Positions 32,640 to 33,247 of a DNA stretch of 33,247 bases are shown here, piece after piece. The translations under genes were made by a program, and so were the position numbers. This stretch comes from Butyricicoccus sp. (GTDB taxonomy: Bacteria > Bacillota > Clostridia > Oscillospirales > Butyricicoccaceae), in NCBI GenBank assembly GCA_029257685.1, contig JARIAV010000270.1, positions 1-33,247 on the forward strand, given 5' to 3'. Position 1 is the first letter of the stretch, and each line of letters opens with the position of its first letter. Below the pieces are notes generated by a model. That model made no database searches. It had not been told where the DNA came from and was given only the letters and a program-made list of their open reading frames with translations.

Positions 32640-33247
32640 TTCTGCTCCCGCATACTGCGGAGGGATTGGAACGTCCGTTGGATTTTCTTTTCCGCTAAAA
32701 AAGATTTGCTTGGAAACAAGTGGAAATATTTTTTGGAACGTCCGTAGGATTTTTATTTCTGATAAATAGGCTTGCTTCAAAGCAAGGGGAGAAGTGTCGC
32801 GGCCGCGCGACGGCGGCCAAAGAGCTGGAAACCTTGCGGTTTCCTCTGCCCTTTGGAATCCTCCCCATCCCTCTCCATCCGGTTTACAATGGTGCCGCCG
32901 AAAGGGTGTGAAAGTATGACCACCGCCACAGGCGGGGTTTCAGCAGGTCGGATTCGTTCTGCGGAAGTGCCCCAAGGGTGTGAAAGTATGGCCTCCGCCG
33001 CAGGGCGGGGCTTCTTCAGCCCTTTTACAAAAGGGGTGCGGTGCAATCTTGTTTCAAATCAGCAGAAATGAAAATGTGTTCAGAGTTTTAAGGACAATCG
33101 ACAAAGTAAGCGCGGCACTTCCCGACCAGCCCCTCCATGAACGCTCGCGTGAACGCTGTTCAGCACCCAAAGCAGGAGCAATGGACGTTCGAGCACAGTG
33201 TGCCAACAGAAAGAATCCGCAGCATTGGAACAGTCCGACCAGTGCGC
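32640..33247 (+). repeat. Composite interspersed repeat, copy C (runs off the window)
   Basis: This copy is colinear with copy B on the opposite strand. It has two ~65-bp palindromic units (32668-32734 and 32735-32793), the GC box (32794-32817), the hairpin (32817-32856), two 45-bp modules (32897-32941 and 32969-33014), a GGTGCGGTGC element, and a final ~135 bases (33113-33247) that are the reverse complement of 23011-23148. No coding region is supported. Confidence 0.8.
32817..32856 (-). ncRNA. Covarying GNRA hairpin, copy C
   Basis: The outer stem CCAAAGAGC pairs with GCCCTTTGG (one mismatch) and the inner stem GGAAACC with GGTTTCC (7 bp). The loop is TTGC on plus and GCAA (GNRA) on the minus strand. 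Confidence 0.6.

Overview
The window looks like chromosome of a Gram-positive, endospore-forming gut clostridium (Bacillota, Clostridia, probably Oscillospirales). Support comes from a sporulation sigma factor (sigG) with a forespore-type promoter, AGGAGG-like ribosome binding sites with ATG/GTG/TTG starts, consensus sigma-A promoters, sortase-free lipoprotein-type transport, a mannose-family PTS and moderate GC. The species cannot be named from sequence alone.

Layout. 1-3740 is housekeeping: the C-terminus of an LCP-type cell-wall protein, rsfS, leuS and rpsU. 3741-4278 has no protein gene, but it appears to encode a C-rich small RNA behind a stack of six 11-nt-phased direct repeats. 4279-8505 is a divergent type IIA topoisomerase pair (parE, parC). 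8570-10655 (minus) carries sigG and an exported, catalytically degenerate deacetylase-like protein. ilvE follows at 10961-12025.

12099-22362 is a glycosaminoglycan (GAG) catabolic locus. It holds a LacI-type regulator, a fumarylacetoacetase-family enzyme, a cytoplasmic heparinase II/III-like lyase, PTS EIID, EIIC and EIIB, an unsaturated glucuronyl hydrolase (ugl), an aldolase-like protein fused to a VOC-like domain, and the isomerase/reductase pair DhuI/DhuD. The working model is as follows. Unsaturated GAG disaccharides enter through the PTS. Ugl (with the lyase acting on longer pieces) releases the unsaturated uronate. DhuI and DhuD convert it to 2-keto-3-deoxygluconate, which needs a kinase and an aldolase to reach pyruvate and glyceraldehyde-3-phosphate. 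Four near-identical palindromic sites (GTAAACCGRTTTAC type) sit at three promoters and tie the locus to one LacI-family repressor. EIIA and KDG kinase genes are absent from the window, and the aldolase-like protein lacks the Schiff-base lysine.

22430-23760 and 32640-33247 are non-coding repeat territory. They contain three copies of a composite element built of ~65-bp palindromic units, a GC-rich box with a NotI site, a hairpin whose stems covary between copies and whose loop is GNRA on one strand, and 45-bp modules. Between them lie a lipoprotein gene, a small membrane protein, a complete oligopeptide ABC transporter operon (oppABCDF, minus strand) and a GNAT acetyltransferase.

The best candidates for undescribed biology are the C-rich small RNA with its 11-nt-phased promoter (3794-4130), the structured interspersed repeat family, and the lysine-less aldolase-VOC fusion in the GAG pathway.
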